A DNA stretch of 64,000 bases from Chloroflexi bacterium HGW-Chloroflexi-2 (lineage in GTDB: Bacteria; Chloroflexota; Anaerolineae; Anaerolineales; Anaerolineaceae). The stretch lies in contig PHBY01000019.1 of assembly GCA_002840735.1 (NCBI GenBank), positions 1 to 64,000 on the forward strand, in the 5' to 3' direction. The position numbers and the translations under genes were made by a program. Within the stretch, counting starts at the first letter, position 1. Every line of letters begins with the position of its first letter. Under the pieces are notes generated by a model. It was not told where the DNA came from, ran no database searches, and saw only the letters and a program-made list of their open reading frames with translations. Of this stretch, positions 27,367 through 37,068 are shown in pieces.

Positions 27367-28839
27367 ATGAATGTACTCATGATTTACCCGGAATTTCCAG
27401 ACACTTTTTGGGGTTTTAAGCACGCTTTAAAGTTCATTGACAAAAAAGCCGGCAATCCACCTTTAGGATTGATTACCATCGCCGCCATGCTTCCAGAAAA
27501 TTGGCAAAAACGGCTTGTAGATCTCAACATTGAACCTTTGACCGAGGATGCGATCTCCTGGGCGGACATGGTGATGGTGTCTGCCATGGTCGTGCAACGT
27601 GATTCGACGCATGAGGTGATCGCACGTTGCAAAGCAGCTGGAAAAACTGTCATTGCTGGGGGACCCATTTTCACGGGTGAATACGAGGATTTCCCATTGG
27701 TGGATCATTTCATTCTCAATGAAGGTGAAATTACTTTGCCATTATTCCTCAAGGATTGGGAGCAGGGTACACCTCAACGGATTTACCAGACCAGCGAATT
27801 TGCGGATATGAGCACCACCCCGGCACCCATGTGGGAGCTGTTAAACCTGAAAGAATATGCTACCATGTGTCTGCAATTCTCACGTGGTTGCCCTTTCGAT
27901 TGTGAATTTTGCAATATCACAGCAATGCTTGGCCATCGCCCACGTACTAAAAGCGCTCAACAGTTGATAACCGAATTGGATAATCTCTATGCATTGGGGT
28001 GGCGTGATGCGATTTTTCTGGTGGACGATAATTTTATTGGTAATAAGAAGATCATCAAACAGGAATTACTGCCGGCTTTAATTGAATGGCGAAAAGAAAA
28101 AAACGGGATACCTTTTAACACGGAGGCTTCCATCAACCTGGCAGATGATCCAGAACTGATGGACTTAATGACGAAAGCCGGGTTCAACACAGTGTTTATC
28201 GGCATCGAAACACCCAACGATAATAGCCTGATCGAGTGCAACAAAAAACAGAACCGCAATCGGGATCTGGTAGAGAGCGTCAATACCATTCAGCGTGCCG
28301 GCATGATGGTGCAGGGGGGATTCATTGTTGGCTTTGATTCAGATACAGAAACCATTTTCGAACAACAGGCCAATTTTATCAGCAAAGCCGGTATCACTAC
28401 CGCCATGATTGGGCTATTGCAAGCGCCATCTGGCACACGCCTGTACAAACGCTTGCTGGGAGAAGGGCGCTTATTGGGCGAGATGACCGGTGATAATTCC
28501 GATGGGTCAACCAATATCATTCCTCATCTCGATATTGACTTCTTGAAATCAGGTTACAGCAAACTGGTCAAGCAGTTATATCAACCCAAAGAATATTATC
28601 GCCGTTGTCTGATGTTACTGAAAACAATTAAGACGCCTGAGATACGCAGAGGAATTGATTTGAGCTACATACGCGCATTTTTCCGCTCCATTTATTTATT
28701 AGGGTTTAAAGGAGTGGAAAGGCTGGAGTACTGGAAATTATTCTTCTGGACGTTATTGAATAAACCCAAACTATTTCCTACGGCAATTACACTGGCCATT
28801 TATGGCTATCATTTTCGGACATTGGCGAACCGAATTTGA
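27367..28839 (+). CDS. B12-binding radical SAM protein (DUF4070/HpnP-like)
   Basis: The 490-residue protein has an N-terminal cobalamin-binding-like Rossmann region (about 1-140), though no canonical DxHxxG is seen. A radical SAM domain follows with C175-x3-C179-x2-C182 and a C-terminal region matching DUF4070. Relatives include the hopanoid C-2 methylase HpnP and other methylases or cyclases, but the substrate cannot be told. ATG 27,367 is chosen over the upstream TTG because AAGGAGA lies six bases before it. It converges tail-to-tail with the nucleotidyltransferase gene, with one base between stops. Confidence 0.85.
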   Translation: MNVLMIYPEFPDTFWGFKHALKFIDKKAGNPPLGLITIAAMLPENWQKRLVDLNIEPLTEDAISWADMVMVSAMVVQRDSTHEVIARCKAAGKTVIAGGPIFTGEYEDFPLVDHFILNEGEITLPLFLKDWEQGTPQRIYQTSEFADMSTTPAPMWELLNLKEYATMCLQFSRGCPFDCEFCNITAMLGHRPRTKSAQQLITELDNLYALGWRDAIFLVDDNFIGNKKIIKQELLPALIEWRKEKNGIPFNTEASINLADDPELMDLMTKAGFNTVFIGIETPNDNSLIECNKKQNRNRDLVESVNTIQRAGMMVQGGFIVGFDSDTETIFEQQANFISKAGITTAMIGLLQAPSGTRLYKRLLGEGRLLGEMTGDNSDGSTNIIPHLDIDFLKSGYSKLVKQLYQPKEYYRRCLMLLKTIKTPEIRRGIDLSYIRAFFRSIYLLGFKGVERLEYWKLFFWTLLNKPKLFPTAITLAIYGYHFRTLANRI

Positions 28840-28840
28840 G

Positions 28841-29608
28841 TTACTGCTTCAGTAAATCATTCCTCAGTAATTCTAGCTGGCCAGGTTTATCTACATCCAT
28901 GGCAATCTCTGCGTAGGGACTGGGTAACACCAGTCCATCCAATTCAAGGCGTTTGCATACTCTTTTTTCTGCTTGAGCCAAAGTGATCGCCCGTAATAAT
29001 ATTAATAATAGCGTGTCGAATCCCAATAGCGATGCCTGCTTGAGGGCGTTCTTGCGTGCATCAATCAACTTACGGTATAAAGGATTATCATAATTCACTG
29101 TTTCCAGATTGATAGCATTAATATCACCACCACAAATAGCCATATCCTTAAGCGGGATATAAGACCTTTTGGAATTTGGGAATCGTTTCTCCATCACAGG
29201 TCGTGTGACCACTGTATAGATCAAATCTTTCTGCGCTTTGACCGTCTCCTCGCTGACCCAGTCTATAACCTCGGGTGTAACAGCTGGAACATCGGAAGCC
29301 ACAACCAGTGCATAATGGCTGGCACCAGGAAACGAGAGTAATACATCGGCTCCTGCGATAATATTTTCCACCATTCTGCCCTGATCTTCAATCCGAACGA
29401 TTTCACGTGGATAATGCACCTGCATCTCATCCGCCAGACCAATCAGTACAATCCGCTCAATCGTTTTCGCTGCTGCCAGTGCATCCAGCACCCATTGGAT
29501 CATGGGTTTTTCACCAATCGGAATCATTGCTTTCGGTAACCCTTTACAATAGGGAAATAAAGGATCTTCAGGGGTGGGTGTTCCACCGGCAGTTAATATC
29601 ACGTCCAT
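28841..29608 (-). CDS. Nucleotidyltransferase (MobA-like NTP transferase)
   Basis: A 255-residue protein with the NTP-transferase signature AGGTPTPEDPLFPYCKGLPKAMIPIGEKPMI at its start and an Asp in VVASDVPAV that would bind metal. Such enzymes activate sugars or cofactors by joining them to a nucleoside monophosphate. No neighbour reveals the substrate. It lies downstream of the quinate-dehydrogenase-like gene with a three-base gap, so they form a two-gene minus-strand unit. Confidence 0.75.
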   Translation of the reverse strand: MDVILTAGGTPTPEDPLFPYCKGLPKAMIPIGEKPMIQWVLDALAAAKTIERIVLIGLADEMQVHYPREIVRIEDQGRMVENIIAGADVLLSFPGASHYALVVASDVPAVTPEVIDWVSEETVKAQKDLIYTVVTRPVMEKRFPNSKRSYIPLKDMAICGGDINAINLETVNYDNPLYRKLIDARKNALKQASLLGFDTLLLILLRAITLAQAEKRVCKRLELDGLVLPSPYAEIAMDVDKPGQLELLRNDLLKQ

Positions 29609-29611
29609 GAA

Positions 29612-30523
29612 TTAAAGCTCCTGCAGCTGCGGAGAAAGATTCAGTTCCTGAACAGCTGCTTCCATTCGTTCAAAGTGAGTCTTCGATGGATACTTAACCT
29701 TCTCGGTATAACCTTTTGCGGAGACGATCCCGGCTTCCATCATATTGGTGCCGAAGGAACGACCGTCCAGCATCGGGGTGGTTGTCACCAATAAGCGTAC
29801 TCCGGCCTGCTTAAAAATTTCACGATCTTTCGGTGTGGTGGTATTGGTTACAACGATTTTACCATCCATACGCTCCGGCATATATTTCGTAATGTAGTGG
29901 CAATCCCCGGAGATGACCGTTGCCCACTCAAAATATTTCGTAAATTTCGGGGTTCGCACTTCTTGCTTCTCACCAGTTGGGTAGAGCCAGCTAAAAGGCA
30001 TATGTGTGATTAAAGGTACCAGAAATTTGGACAGTCGTTTCAATTCGGCATCATCACGGACTGGAATTGAAATACCCAGCCCAAACATTAAATCACCGAA
30101 AATGGATTCATATCCCAAATTCATGAAACCACTGGATAGACCATATCGATCAACCCCACTCATTTGAAAAACTCGTTTGGGTTGTCCCTGCAAATAAGGC
30201 TCCACCACGGCTGCAGCTTTGCGTTCCAGGGTGCTTTTCAGTCCGGTGCCATCTACCACCGGCGTAATCTTCACATCCCTAACAAGTGGTTTTACGCTTT
30301 CCAGTTCATACCATTTCTGATCCACCAGAAAACCTAATAAGGCGCCACCCACCCCCAGAGCACCCACTTTGCCATCCAGGTCGCGAAACATCTGCGCAGC
30401 TGCCTGCATATCCCCATCGGTGCCAATACGTTCCAGTTGAATGGTCTTGCCAAAAAGTTCTACTTCGACTGCTTTATCTCTCGTTACTGAACCAATACTT
30501 ACACTAACCGCGCGTTGATGCAT
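29612..30523 (-). CDS. Conserved protein often annotated as quinate 5-dehydrogenase
   Basis: A 304-residue protein starting MHQRAVSVSIGS, followed by LERIGTDGDMQAAAQMFRDLDGKVGALGVGG. Homologues in Firmicutes and Chloroflexota carry the name quinate 5-dehydrogenase, but I see no clear dinucleotide-binding GxGxxG and treat that name with caution. I chose the ATG at 30,523 because GAGGAG lies seven bases upstream. The longer frame begins before the ribosome site. It leads the pair with the nucleotidyltransferase. Confidence 0.6.
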   Translation of the reverse strand: MHQRAVSVSIGSVTRDKAVEVELFGKTIQLERIGTDGDMQAAAQMFRDLDGKVGALGVGGALLGFLVDQKWYELESVKPLVRDVKITPVVDGTGLKSTLERKAAAVVEPYLQGQPKRVFQMSGVDRYGLSSGFMNLGYESIFGDLMFGLGISIPVRDDAELKRLSKFLVPLITHMPFSWLYPTGEKQEVRTPKFTKYFEWATVISGDCHYITKYMPERMDGKIVVTNTTTPKDREIFKQAGVRLLVTTTPMLDGRSFGTNMMEAGIVSAKGYTEKVKYPSKTHFERMEAAVQELNLSPQLQEL

Positions 30524-30662
30524 GGGTTTTCTCCTCAGTAAATGTATGTAAACAGTATACTTCAAAAATTTTTATCCGGAATAGAAATTGCATTTACATT
30601 TTTTGTTGCTTTTTTGGGTAGCACACCGGAGATTTTCTAATTTAAATTTAATCAAAATTTCA

Positions 30663-30690
30663 TTGATCTATCATTTTATGGGATTATAAT
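30663..30690 (+). promoter_or_regulatory. Promoter of the regulator-heme operon
   Basis: TTGATC (30,663-30,668) and a perfect TATAAT (30,685-30,690) are separated by 16 bases, 41 bases before the regulator ATG. No other strong promoter is seen until after hemL, so this may drive the whole run. Confidence 0.55.
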
Positions 30691-30731
30691 AGCATAGAAA
30701 ATTATATCAAAACTTAGGAATACATAGAAAT

Positions 30732-31361
30732 ATGACTGAAAAATTTTCCTGGTTTTCCATTTCTTCAGCAGCTAAATATTTAGGTATACACTTTACCACA
30801 CTGCGCCGGTGGAGTGATGAAGGGTTAATCGAGTATGTCCGCACACCTGGTGGAAAAAGAAAATACCATAAATCAGCGCTGGATGAATTTATCAACCAAC
30901 ATAAAACCAAGACGAAAGAAAGCATGGAGCTCGCTACCCTGCAGGAAGCCGCCATTCTAAAAACGCGCGAAACAATGCAGAATGCAAAAATCTCCGAACA
31001 AGACTGGTACAACAAACTCTCAACGGAACAGCGTACAGGAATGCGTGGAACGGGTAACCGGCTGGTTGCATTAATGCTGCAATATAGCGCCCGAGAAGAT
31101 AACAATGAAGTGTTTTTGCAACAAGCCAAACAGATATCAAAACAATACGGCGAGATTTGTCACTCAATGGGTTTATCGATTACCGAATGTATTCAGATTT
31201 TTTTACTATTTCGTCAACCTATGCTCAATTCCATGCACGAAACTGGTTCTTTACAATCCTCAAATGATCGTGTCAACCAAAGAATTTTCGAAAAAATGAA
31301 TCTTTTTTTGGATGAATTTCTCGTCACCATGGTGGATGAATATAACAACACCTCAACATAA
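30732..31361 (+). CDS. MerR-like HTH regulator heading the heme operon
   Basis: This 209-residue protein has an N-terminal MerR/excisionase-like helix-turn-helix (about 8-55: SISSAAKYLGIHFTTLRRWSDEGLI, then RTPGGKRKYHKS). The C-terminal helical domain (about 75-205) contains GTGNRLVALMLQY and YGEICHSMGLSITECIQIFLLFRQPML. That domain is widespread in Chloroflexota and Actinobacteria regulators without a known ligand. It lies 24 bases upstream of the radical SAM gene, so it probably controls tetrapyrrole synthesis. A heme or redox signal is an obvious but untested guess. Confidence 0.75.
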   Translation: MTEKFSWFSISSAAKYLGIHFTTLRRWSDEGLIEYVRTPGGKRKYHKSALDEFINQHKTKTKESMELATLQEAAILKTRETMQNAKISEQDWYNKLSTEQRTGMRGTGNRLVALMLQYSAREDNNEVFLQQAKQISKQYGEICHSMGLSITECIQIFLLFRQPMLNSMHETGSLQSSNDRVNQRIFEKMNLFLDEFLVTMVDEYNNTST

Positions 31362-31385
31362 AAATTTCTTTAAAAGGTAAACATT

Positions 31386-32579
31386 ATGAAACTAATTCGA
31401 AGACCGGCTTATGATTTAAGCCAGAGGCCTTTTATGGTCATCTGGGAAACCACCCAGGCTTGTGACCTGGCTTGTAAACATTGTCGTGCTGAATCGCAAC
31501 CGAATCACCATCCCAAAATGCTCTCCTTTGAAGATGGCAAAATGTTAATTGACCAGGTTGTAGATCTCGGTAAACCACACCCTTTGTTTATCCTTACCGG
31601 TGGAGATCCTTTTAAACGAGAAGATATTTTTGATCTGGCTGCTTATGCTTCCGAACAGGGGCTGCCAGTGGCTTTATCTCCCTCAGGAACGCCATTATTA
31701 AACCCTGAAAATTTAATCAAACTCAAGAATGTTGGAATCAAAGCTATTTCTCTCAGCCTGGACGGTTCTACACCTCTGATACATGATGCTTTTCGTGGGG
31801 TTGAAGGTTCCCATGATTGGACAGTCAATGGCTGGAAAACAGCCAACCAATTGGGATTAAAAATCCAACTGAATACTACCGTTACCCGTTACAATCTTTT
31901 CGATCTTCCAGATATATTTGCCCTGGTACATCAATTAGGGGTCATGACCTGGAGCATATTTTTCCTGGTACCAACCGGAAGGGGATTGGTTGAGGATGAA
32001 ATAAAATCGGAGGATTATGAAGCTGTTTTAAATTTTATATATGATGCATCAAAATATGTGCGCCTGAAAACAACAGAGGGACATCATTACAAAAGAGTTG
32101 TATTGCAACGTTCATACCTGGATAGAAATCATCTAAACCCCGGTGATTATATGAATTTAAATGGCACCTATACCCGCCTACGGGAAGGTCTTGAAGCCCA
32201 TATTCAAAACTTAGCGCAATCTGCGGAAACACATGAAAATATGCGTCGGGCACCCATGCATGTCAATGCTGGCGATGGCTTTGTGTTCATTTCCTTACTG
32301 GGTGAAGTTTTTCCCTCCGGATATTTACCTGTCAGCGCTGGCAATGTGAAGGACCGCCCTTTGAAAGATATTTACCAGCAAAGCAAATTGTTTCTGGCAT
32401 TGCGTAATAAGGATGTGCTCAAAGGTCGCTGTGGCAAATGTGAATATCGTTTTGTTTGTGGCGGTTCTCGCTCACGGGCTTTTGCAATGACCGGTGATTA
32501 TCTGGCTGAAGAACCTTTTTGTTCCTATGAACCAGGTTCATTCCCCTTTGCGGAAGCCCTTATAGAGATGGTGGATTAA
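31386..32579 (+). CDS. Radical SAM/SPASM protein, AhbD-like (BA_1875/TIGR04053 type)
   Basis: A 397-residue protein with the radical SAM cluster C26-x3-C30-x2-C33 and a C-terminal SPASM-type set (C349, C352, C358, C379) for an extra iron-sulfur cluster. It resembles AhbD, which oxidatively decarboxylates Fe-coproporphyrin III to heme in anaerobes, and the related BA_1875 group. It lies immediately before hemQ, which performs the same final step using peroxide. It might be an oxygen-independent alternative or a heme-modifying enzyme. The family is clear and the exact reaction is inferred from context. Confidence 0.8.
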   Translation: MKLIRRPAYDLSQRPFMVIWETTQACDLACKHCRAESQPNHHPKMLSFEDGKMLIDQVVDLGKPHPLFILTGGDPFKREDIFDLAAYASEQGLPVALSPSGTPLLNPENLIKLKNVGIKAISLSLDGSTPLIHDAFRGVEGSHDWTVNGWKTANQLGLKIQLNTTVTRYNLFDLPDIFALVHQLGVMTWSIFFLVPTGRGLVEDEIKSEDYEAVLNFIYDASKYVRLKTTEGHHYKRVVLQRSYLDRNHLNPGDYMNLNGTYTRLREGLEAHIQNLAQSAETHENMRRAPMHVNAGDGFVFISLLGEVFPSGYLPVSAGNVKDRPLKDIYQQSKLFLALRNKDVLKGRCGKCEYRFVCGGSRSRAFAMTGDYLAEEPFCSYEPGSFPFAEALIEMVD

Positions 32580-32624
32580 TTTGAAAGTGATAACACTAAT
32601 TTTTCATCAAGGAGAGCAATTCGT

Positions 32625-33305
32625 ATGAGCATCAGACTTCTCAGTCATTTTCATTTTTTTCAATTTACCGGTCATTATTGGAAATTGTCTGCCGAGAATA
32701 AACAGGATATTCAAAAAAAATTATTGGTAGACCTCGAAAAATCTGCCTTAAAATTTGATCTTTACCAGGCATATCCATTACACGCTGATGTAGATATTAT
32801 CCTCTGGAGCACAATTCAGGTAACAGAAAATGATTTGGTAGCTCAATATTTTGAAAAAATGGCAGTACTCACAAACCAGTATCGGGCATATTTACAAACC
32901 AAAGAATCCTGGTGGGGGATGACTCGACCATCTGATTACGCTCGTGGAAAATCTGCCCAGGAAATTGACCCTTTTGAAGACCATCGTGCCACCTATTTGA
33001 TCGTTTATCCATTTTCAAAAACTGCTGCCTGGTACAAGATGGGGCGGGATACCCGTCAGGGTATGATGAACGAACACATCCGCATCGGTCATCAATATCC
33101 TGAAATCAAACAATTATTGTTGTATTCCACCGGTTTACAGGATCAGGAATTTATCGTCACTTATGAAACTGAAGATCTGGCTCAATTCTCACAATTGGTC
33201 ACCGATCTACGCAGCAGTGAAGCCAGATTATTTACTGAACGGGATACCCCCATATTCACTGCAATTTATCATCCACCACAAGACACTTTAAATTTATTCG
33301 TGTAA
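32625..33305 (+). CDS. hemQ: Coproheme decarboxylase (HemQ/ChdC)
   Basis: A 226-residue member of the chlorite dismutase superfamily. It converts Fe-coproporphyrin III to heme b by two peroxide-dependent decarboxylations. Visible signatures are YPFSKT (Y128 aligns with the likely radical Tyr), MMNEHIRIGHQYPEI (proximal His near H151), YSTGLQDQEFIVTYET and the C-terminal ARLFTERDTPIFTAIYH. An AAGGAG ribosome site precedes the ATG. It stands with hemH and hemY, the other two enzymes of the coproporphyrin-dependent route. Confidence 0.92.
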   Translation: MSIRLLSHFHFFQFTGHYWKLSAENKQDIQKKLLVDLEKSALKFDLYQAYPLHADVDIILWSTIQVTENDLVAQYFEKMAVLTNQYRAYLQTKESWWGMTRPSDYARGKSAQEIDPFEDHRATYLIVYPFSKTAAWYKMGRDTRQGMMNEHIRIGHQYPEIKQLLLYSTGLQDQEFIVTYETEDLAQFSQLVTDLRSSEARLFTERDTPIFTAIYHPPQDTLNLFV

Positions 33306-33313
33306 AGAGGAAT

Positions 33314-34267
33314 ATGAAACCTACAACTGGAATTTTAATGATGGCTTATGGCGGACCGGATTCCCTGGAGAGTGTTGAACCTTATCTATTGGATGTGCGT
33401 GGTGGGCGACCCACTTCACCTGAATTAATTGAAGAAATCCGTCATCGCTATGAGGTAATCGGTGGAAAATCACCTTTATTGGATATAACCCGCCAGCAGG
33501 CACAGGCATTAGAAGACTATTTGAATGCTAAATCGGATTCTCCTTATAAGGTTTTCGTGGGTATGCGCCATTGGTATCCATACATTCGGGAAACTGTTGC
33601 TAATATGGCTACTGCAGGCATCACAAAGATCATTGCAATTTGCATGACCCCTTTTTTCTCACGCATGAGTACCGGAGCTTATTATGATCAACTGGAGAGG
33701 GCAATTGCAGAACAAATCGATTACTCTGATTGGCAAAACAATCTTTCCATAACCAAAATCGGTGCATGGTACACCCACAGCCTGTTTCATAAAGCGATCG
33801 CCACCAACATCAAAGAATCATTGCTCATCGCCACCGAGAAGGGGCTTCCTCCTCCTACGGTTCTATTCACCGCACATAGTCTCCCGGCAATCTTGGCAGA
33901 ACAAGGTGACCCTTATGCCGAACAATTCGCCCATCTGGCTACTCTGGTTGCAGAAGAAGCAGGGCTGCATCTTTCTCAATATGAATATTGTTTTCAAAGT
34001 GCAGGAGCACAAAACACGCGCTGGTTAGGTCCCTCTTTGGAAGAAACGCTGGAAAAATTTTCAAAAATTGGAAAAGGATCTGTGCTCATCGCCCCCATTG
34101 GATTTTTATCCGATCATGTTGAAGTTTTATTTGACATTGATGTGGAAGCCATGCAACTGGCATCGCAATTAAATCTCCATCTTATGCGCAGTTCATCACC
34201 AAACGATCACCCTCTTTTTATTAAGGCATTAGCCAATATCATTATCGAATCGGAGCAAACATCATGA
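33314..34267 (+). CDS. hemH: Ferrochelatase (coproporphyrin ferrochelatase, HemH/CpfC)
   Basis: This 317-residue enzyme inserts ferrous iron into the porphyrin. It has LMMAYGGPDSLESVEPYLLDVRGGRP at the start, the RYEVIGGKSPL loop, the metal-binding His188 in FTAHSLPA, and DHVEVLFDID near 275. No C-terminal iron-sulfur cysteines are present. With HemQ next to it, the natural substrate is most likely coproporphyrin III. Its last four bases overlap the hemY start (ATGA). Confidence 0.95.
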   Translation: MKPTTGILMMAYGGPDSLESVEPYLLDVRGGRPTSPELIEEIRHRYEVIGGKSPLLDITRQQAQALEDYLNAKSDSPYKVFVGMRHWYPYIRETVANMATAGITKIIAICMTPFFSRMSTGAYYDQLERAIAEQIDYSDWQNNLSITKIGAWYTHSLFHKAIATNIKESLLIATEKGLPPPTVLFTAHSLPAILAEQGDPYAEQFAHLATLVAEEAGLHLSQYEYCFQSAGAQNTRWLGPSLEETLEKFSKIGKGSVLIAPIGFLSDHVEVLFDIDVEAMQLASQLNLHLMRSSSPNDHPLFIKALANIIIESEQTS

Positions 34268-35712
34268 CACATTCACAAGTAAAAAATATCGTTATTGTTG
34301 GTGGGGGAATCACCGGATTATCTGCAGCTTATTATCTGCAAAAAGAAAAAAGAAATAATGGAACTCCACTCTCAATCACTCTGATTGAAGCAGGTGAAAA
34401 ACTCGGTGGAAAAATCACCACTGAAAAGGTGGATGGCTTCACCATTGAAGGAGGACCCGATTGTTTTATGAGTCAGAAACCATGGGCTGTTGAACTGGCC
34501 GAGGAGCTGGGAATCGGGGATGAGTTGATTGGAACGAACGATGAGAAGCGGAAAACCTATGTTCTCGTCAATGGCAAATTAACACCTTTACCAGATGGTG
34601 TCATGCTGATTATCCCTACCAAAATTATGCCCTTTGCGTTATCCCCTTTAATTTCCTGGCCAGGCAAAATTCGCATGGGCATGGATCTGTTTATCCCTCC
34701 ATTCAAAGGCGCGGATGATGAAAGTGTAGGCGATTTCATCCGTAGAAGATTGGGCGAAGAAGCCCTTTATAAAATTGCAGAACCTCTCATGTCAGGAATC
34801 CACGTTTCTGACCCTGAAAAACAAAGTCTATTGGCTACCTTCCCGCGTTTTCGCAACATTGAACAAAAGCATGGTAGTTTGATAAAAGGTATGCTGTCTC
34901 AGAAAAAAGCTGCAAATCACCAACCCAAAAACAATTCCAGATTAAATTCGCTGTTCATCTCTTTGAAAAATGGCGTGGAAGAACTGGTGAACGGTTTGGA
35001 AGACTCATTAAGTGATTGTCAAATTTACACTAAAACTCGGGTTATATCCATCATACCCGCCGCTGACCTAAAGTATTCTGTTGAATTAGACAATGAACAA
35101 CACATCATCGCCGATGCGGTTGTACTGGCAACACCGTCTTATAATGCAGCAGAATTATTGGAAACGTTTAACCCCAAACTTGCTGATCAATTGACAAAAA
35201 TTCCTTACGTATCGACTGCCACCATATCCATGGCATTTCGGAAGCAGGATATTCAAAAACCATTCACAGGATTTGGATTTGTAATACCGAGCATTGAAAA
35301 TCGGGACATCACAGCCTGTACCTGGAGTTCCATAAAGTTCGACGAACGCGCGCCCGATGATCACTTGCTTTTACGTTGTTTTGTGGGAGGTCCAGGTAAA
35401 GAAGAAATGGTGGATTTGGCGGACGAAGAACTCGTTCGGAAGGCTCATAAAGAATTGAATTTGATCCTGGGTTTGAATGCCGATCCGGTTCTTACCCGCG
35501 TGTATCGTTGGAGAAAAGCGAACCCTCAATACGAAGTGGGACATTTAGAGCGCGTAAAAGAATTGTTTTCTACTTGCTCCCAGGAAATCCCCGGTATCTA
35601 CCTGACAGGTAGCGCTTATGAAGGTGTTGGGGTACCAGATTGTGTTAGCCATGGGAAAAAGGCAGCGGGGCAGGTGCTTCAATATCTTCAACAGGAACAG
35701 GTCTACGCCTGA
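34264..35712 (+). CDS. hemY: Coproporphyrinogen III / protoporphyrinogen oxidase (HemY/CgoX)
   Basis: The 482-residue FAD enzyme oxidises the porphyrinogen to porphyrin using oxygen. The N-terminal FAD motif is VIVGGGITGLSAAYYL, followed by the GGKITTEKVDGFTIEGGPD segment. The C-terminal VYRWRKANPQYEVGHLERV and GIYLTGSAYEGVGVPDCVSHG are characteristic of HemY. Because HemQ and HemH are co-encoded, coproporphyrinogen III is the probable substrate. It is translationally coupled to hemH by a four-base overlap. Confidence 0.93.
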   Translation: MTHSQVKNIVIVGGGITGLSAAYYLQKEKRNNGTPLSITLIEAGEKLGGKITTEKVDGFTIEGGPDCFMSQKPWAVELAEELGIGDELIGTNDEKRKTYVLVNGKLTPLPDGVMLIIPTKIMPFALSPLISWPGKIRMGMDLFIPPFKGADDESVGDFIRRRLGEEALYKIAEPLMSGIHVSDPEKQSLLATFPRFRNIEQKHGSLIKGMLSQKKAANHQPKNNSRLNSLFISLKNGVEELVNGLEDSLSDCQIYTKTRVISIIPAADLKYSVELDNEQHIIADAVVLATPSYNAAELLETFNPKLADQLTKIPYVSTATISMAFRKQDIQKPFTGFGFVIPSIENRDITACTWSSIKFDERAPDDHLLLRCFVGGPGKEEMVDLADEELVRKAHKELNLILGLNADPVLTRVYRWRKANPQYEVGHLERVKELFSTCSQEIPGIYLTGSAYEGVGVPDCVSHGKKAAGQVLQYLQQEQVYA

Positions 35713-35727
35713 TCTGACAGGATTGAT

Positions 35728-37068
35728 ATGGACTTCTATTGTATAAGCACATCTCACCAAATTGCCAACCTCGAAGTTCGCGAGAGATTCAGCTTTTCTC
35801 ATCAAAGAATTAAAAAGAGTCTGGAATATTACAAAGAAAACAATGATCAATTTCTGGGTCCAAAATCTGAGATTGCTATTCTTTCAACCTGTAATCGCTT
35901 TGAAATCTATGTCACCTTTCGGGGTAATCAACATGAGTTTTTGGATGATTCAACAAAAGTTTTCCAAAAAATCCTTGCTTTTGTTTCGGAATTAACAGGT
36001 TTCTCAATACATGAAATTGATCCGCTCTTTGTTCAATATCACAATATGGCTGCTGTTGAACATCTTTTTCGCGTCACCAGCGGATTAGAATCACAGGTTT
36101 TAGGAGAGGTCCAAATTCTGGGTCAGGTCTCTGACGCTTTATCAATTGCTTTAGAAATCGGTTCTGCCAGGCACCCGCTTGCCAGTTTATTTCAATCGGC
36201 TATCCATGCAGCCAAAAGAGCTCATACTGAAACAGAGATTGGAAAAAAACCAACCAGTATCAGTTCTGCGATGGTTCAAATCGCTGAGAAATGGATGAAA
36301 GAAAGTGGAAAACAGATGATTTTGGTCGTTGGTGCAGGAGAAATGAGTAAACTTGCCTTAAAAACATTCAACCAACGTGATATCAAGAACATTACCATTA
36401 TTAATCGAACCTATTCCAAAGCAATTGAACTTGCCTATCAATTCAACTGTCAGGTTGCTCCATTTGAAGAATTGGAAAATTTACTACAAAGTGCAGATAT
36501 TGTTATAACTGCTACAAGTGTCGAACATCCAATCATCACGCATGATTCTCTACACCCCATCCTGAAACTTCGGAAAGATTCATCTATTTTATTTCTTGAT
36601 ATTGCCATGCCGCGCAACATAGACTCTGCCATTCGTAGTATACCCGGTGTGGAGTTGATTGATCTGGATGATCTTAAGTCTCGCCTGGATCAGACCAGAC
36701 AACATCGTGAAAATGAAGCAAGACAGGTGGGAAAAATATTAGAAGAAGAACTAAGGATTTACTCCCATTGGGTAGAAGTGATGCCAACCATCGGGAAATT
36801 GCATAGAAAAGCAGAAATGATCCGTCGCCAGGAAATGGAAAAAATGATCCAACTCAATCCAGACCTTGACTCACAATTACAGGAAAAAATAGATTTTCTC
36901 ACCCGTTCTCTGGTCAAAAAAATATTACATGAGCCTTCAAGCAAAATGCGCATGGAAACTACCCATAAAGAAATGAATATGTATACCAACACCCTGCATT
37001 ACTTGTTTGGGTTGGATGAAGAAGAAAACGCATATCAAATTGATCTGGAACAACCAAAAAATGACTGA
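35728..37068 (+). CDS. hemA: Glutamyl-tRNA reductase
   Basis: First committed step: reduction of glutamyl-tRNA(Glu) to glutamate-1-semialdehyde with NADPH. The 446-residue protein has the catalytic Cys in STCNRFEIYV (C55), the EVQILGQVSDA and AIHAAKRAHTET segments of the catalytic domain, the NADPH site VVGAGEMSKLALKTF, and a C-terminal dimerisation helix. It is followed by hemC with an eight-base overlap. It is usually a target of heme feedback by protein stability. Confidence 0.95.
   Translation: MDFYCISTSHQIANLEVRERFSFSHQRIKKSLEYYKENNDQFLGPKSEIAILSTCNRFEIYVTFRGNQHEFLDDSTKVFQKILAFVSELTGFSIHEIDPLFVQYHNMAAVEHLFRVTSGLESQVLGEVQILGQVSDALSIALEIGSARHPLASLFQSAIHAAKRAHTETEIGKKPTSISSAMVQIAEKWMKESGKQMILVVGAGEMSKLALKTFNQRDIKNITIINRTYSKAIELAYQFNCQVAPFEELENLLQSADIVITATSVEHPIITHDSLHPILKLRKDSSILFLDIAMPRNIDSAIRSIPGVELIDLDDLKSRLDQTRQHRENEARQVGKILEEELRIYSHWVEVMPTIGKLHRKAEMIRRQEMEKMIQLNPDLDSQLQEKIDFLTRSLVKKILHEPSSKMRMETTHKEMNMYTNTLHYLFGLDEEENAYQIDLEQPKND

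Noticed and set aside
37007-37060. Upstream TTG start for hemC
   Set aside because: The added 18 residues lie inside hemA in another frame and do not match HemC; ATG 37,061 gives the standard N-terminus.
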